A DNA stretch of 6,320 nucleotides from NCBI GenBank assembly GCA_964580525.1, contig CAZOKN010000068.1, positions 1 through 6,320 of the forward strand. The letters are read 5' to 3'. The translations under genes and the position numbers were made by a program. This document shows, piece after piece, positions 4,777 through 6,320 of this stretch (the stretch's first letter is position 1; every line of letters begins with the position of its first letter). Under the pieces are notes generated by a model, which was not told the DNA's origin, made no database searches, and was given only the letters and a program-made list of their open reading frames with translations. Source of the DNA: CAZOKN01 sp964580525 (GTDB lineage: Bacteria; Pseudomonadota; Alphaproteobacteria; Rickettsiales; UBA6187).

Positions 4777-5568
4777 ATGTCAAAAGAAATGGTTACAATA
4801 CACAATAAAGATGATTTTGCAGGAATGAGGAAAGCCGGTCGGCTTGCTGCAGAGGTTTTGGACTATATAGGCGATTATGTGGAGCCGGGAGTTACTACTG
4901 ATTATTTGAATACCCTATGTCATGATATGATTATAAAGAATGGCGCAATTCCTGCACCTCTTGGCTATAGAGGATTTCCAAAGTCGATATGCACTTCTGT
5001 AAACCATGTTGTTTGCCATGGTATACCTGATGATAGAAAGATTAAGAATGGCGATATAATAAATATTGATGTTACTGTGATAGTTGATGGTTGGCATGGT
5101 GATACTAGCCGTATGTTTTACGTTGGTGAGCCATCTATTAAAGGCAAAAGACTTTGTCAGGTTACTTATGATGCAATGATGTTGGGTATTGAACAGGTTA
5201 AGCCTGGTGCAACTCTTGGCGATATAGGATATGCAATTCAGAGCTATGTGGAAAAGCACAATTATTCGATTGTGAGGGATTATTGTGGTCACGGGCTTGG
5301 TAAGATTTTTCATACTGCGCCAAATGTTATGCACTATGGTCGTGCTGGTGAAGGTATGGTTTTGCAAGAAGGTATGTTTTTTACAATTGAACCAATGGTC
5401 AATGCTGGTGGTTGGCAAACCATGCTAAATAATAAAGATGGTTGGACTGTTTGGACAAAAGATAAATCGTTATCAGCCCAGTTTGAGCATAGCTTGGCTG
5501 TTACAAAAGATGGCTTTGAAATATTCACGGCTTCGCCTAAAGGACTAAATTTTCCACCATATAAGTAG
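4777..5568 (+). CDS. map: Type I methionine aminopeptidase
   Basis: 263 residues, the expected length for a bacterial type Ia enzyme. It removes the N-terminal methionine from nascent proteins in the cytoplasm after deformylation. All five metal ligands are in place: D98 in NIDVT, D109 in HGDTSR, H172 in CGHGLG, E205 in TIEPM, and E237 in FEHS. The substrate-contact H81 is in VCHGIP, and the N-terminal block MRKAGRLAAEVL is typical. The fold is the pita-bread aminopeptidase domain without an N-terminal zinc-finger extension. The ATG at 4777 is used here, but neither it nor the in-frame ATG at 4789 (M5) has a good Shine-Dalgarno; both agree with the family, so the first four residues are uncertain. 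It is followed after 4 bp by radC and probably forms an operon with it. Confidence 0.97.
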   Translation: MSKEMVTIHNKDDFAGMRKAGRLAAEVLDYIGDYVEPGVTTDYLNTLCHDMIIKNGAIPAPLGYRGFPKSICTSVNHVVCHGIPDDRKIKNGDIINIDVTVIVDGWHGDTSRMFYVGEPSIKGKRLCQVTYDAMMLGIEQVKPGATLGDIGYAIQSYVEKHNYSIVRDYCGHGLGKIFHTAPNVMHYGRAGEGMVLQEGMFFTIEPMVNAGGWQTMLNNKDGWTVWTKDKSLSAQFEHSLAVTKDGFEIFTASPKGLNFPPYK

Positions 5569-5572
5569 TATT

Positions 5573-6292
5573 ATGGACGACATTGCTGTTTTAGAAAAAG
5601 AGCTGAAAACTGAAGAGGAGAAGCCTCATTATCTTGGTCATAGAAAGAGACTAAAGGATAGGTTTTTAGCTTCTAAAAAAGGTACATTGCCTGATTATGA
5701 ATTGTTGGAAATTTTGCTATTTGCCGCAACCCCTAGAGGTGATGTTAAGCCTTTATCAAAAGAACTGATAACAAAATTTGGTAGCTTTGCTAAGGTTATT
5801 TCTGCGTCAGCGGAAGATTTGATGAAAGTCAGAGGTATAAATGATTCAGTTATAGCCCAGTTCAAAGTGGTGCAGGAATCTGTAGAACGTTTGTTAAAGC
5901 AGGAAGTTCTTGCGCAAACAGTTCTGCAAAGCTGGAAGGCGCTGGTTGATTATTGTCGTGTTAGTATGGGACAATTAAAGAAAGAGCAATTCCGTATATT
6001 ATTTCTGAATAAAAAAAATGTTCTGATTTCAGATGAATTGCAAGAAGCTGGAACTGTTGATCAAACTCCAGTTTATCCAAGGGAAGTTGTAAAGCGGGCT
6101 TTGGAACTGGAAGCTTCTGCTGTGATATTGGTTCATAACCATCCAAGTGGTGACTTAACCCCTTCAAAAGCTGATATAAACGTTACTAGGCAAATTCAGC
6201 AAGGATTGGAGATTGTCGGTATTACTCTGCACGATCATATAATAGTCTCAGCTGCAGATCATTATTCATTCAAAACTTATGGGTTGATTTAG
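5573..6292 (+). CDS. radC: RadC-family JAMM/MPN+ protein
   Basis: 239 residues, normal for the RadC (UPF0758) family. The N-terminal part has GHRKRLKDRFL (22-32), LPDYELLEILLF (39-50) and a helix-hairpin-helix-like region ending LMKVRGI (83-89). The C-terminal JAMM metalloprotease-like domain has E155 in SDELQEAGTV, the block VYPREVVKRALELEASAVILVHNH across 167-190, H188-N-H190-P-S-G, PSKADI with D201, and DHIIV near 221-225. All predicted zinc ligands and the catalytic Glu are therefore kept. The historical DNA-repair role was withdrawn for E. coli, and the true function is unsettled; do not infer radiation resistance from the name. It begins 4 bp after map with no visible ribosome binding site, so translation probably depends on ribosomes finishing map. 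map-radC adjacency is, as I recall, also seen in Rickettsia. Confidence 0.95.
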   Translation: MDDIAVLEKELKTEEEKPHYLGHRKRLKDRFLASKKGTLPDYELLEILLFAATPRGDVKPLSKELITKFGSFAKVISASAEDLMKVRGINDSVIAQFKVVQESVERLLKQEVLAQTVLQSWKALVDYCRVSMGQLKKEQFRILFLNKKNVLISDELQEAGTVDQTPVYPREVVKRALELEASAVILVHNHPSGDLTPSKADINVTRQIQQGLEIVGITLHDHIIVSAADHYSFKTYGLI

Positions 6293-6304
6293 AGTGTATT
6301 TAAT

Positions 6305-6320
6305 AAAAAAACCTCCCTTT
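6305..6320 (+). terminator. Possible left half of an intrinsic terminator, cut by the window end
   Basis: Thirteen bases after the radC stop, seven As (6305-6311) lead into CCTCCCTTT at the last base. An A-tract followed by a C-rich arm is the usual left half of a terminator that would end map-radC, with a matching GGGAGG and T-run expected just beyond 6320. The right arm is not visible, so this is only a suggestion. Confidence 0.3.

Noticed and set aside
4915..5418. 167-codon frame on the minus strand
   Set aside because: It lies wholly antisense to map, whose metal ligands are all intact; the His/Asn/Ile-rich translation shows no domain.
1..6320. CRISPR array, IS element, attachment site or defence/toxin-antitoxin system
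   Set aside because: No regularly spaced repeats, transposase or integrase motifs, terminal inverted repeats or nuclease/antitoxin gene pairs are visible on either strand.

Overview
The window is AT-rich with compact bacterial gene packing. Its conserved genes (C-terminal MetG, TatD, a CinA-type molybdopterin-binding-domain protein, Map and RadC) and A/T-rich codon choice suggest a reduced-genome alphaproteobacterium, possibly of the Rickettsiales or a related host-associated lineage. This placement is inference from gene content and style. No rRNA or other phylogenetic marker is present. All stops are TAA, TAG or TGA, so the standard bacterial code fits.

Layout. Bases 1-1709 (+) hold the end of metG, then tatD starting inside the metG stop (TAATG), then a gene for a two-helix membrane protein with a PAS-like cytoplasmic part but no kinase. 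These three look like one transcription unit. Bases 1729-2502 (-) encode a solitary type IV pilin/type II secretion-like pseudopilin, convergent with the first unit. Bases 2503-2849 have no convincing gene but contain the best sigma70-type promoter of the window (TTGAAA, 17 bp, TATAAT), overlapped by a palindrome. Bases 2850-3203 (+) encode a small predicted lipoprotein of unknown family. Bases 3303-3965 (+) encode a secreted, probably outer-membrane beta-barrel protein with its own extended -10 promoter and a small hairpin covering its ribosome binding site. Bases 3952-4701 (-) encode the CinA-type protein, whose 3' end overlaps the barrel gene by 14 bp. Bases 4777-6292 (+) are a map-radC pair separated by 4 bp. 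The window stops just as a terminator-like A-tract and C-rich arm begin.

How it fits together. Two housekeeping blocks (metG-tatD and cinA-like/map-radC) flank about 2.3 kb of envelope-associated genes: pseudopilin, lipoprotein and beta-barrel. The accessory part looks like a lineage-specific surface-protein islet. I see no transposase, integrase, CRISPR array, tRNA, rRNA or toxin-antitoxin pair, and nothing that amounts to a clear new multi-gene system. The points most worth a second look are the orphan pseudopilin with a hairpin over its processing-site codons, the kinase-less PAS membrane protein, the unknown lipoprotein with a barrel-like C-terminus, and the small palindromes over control regions.
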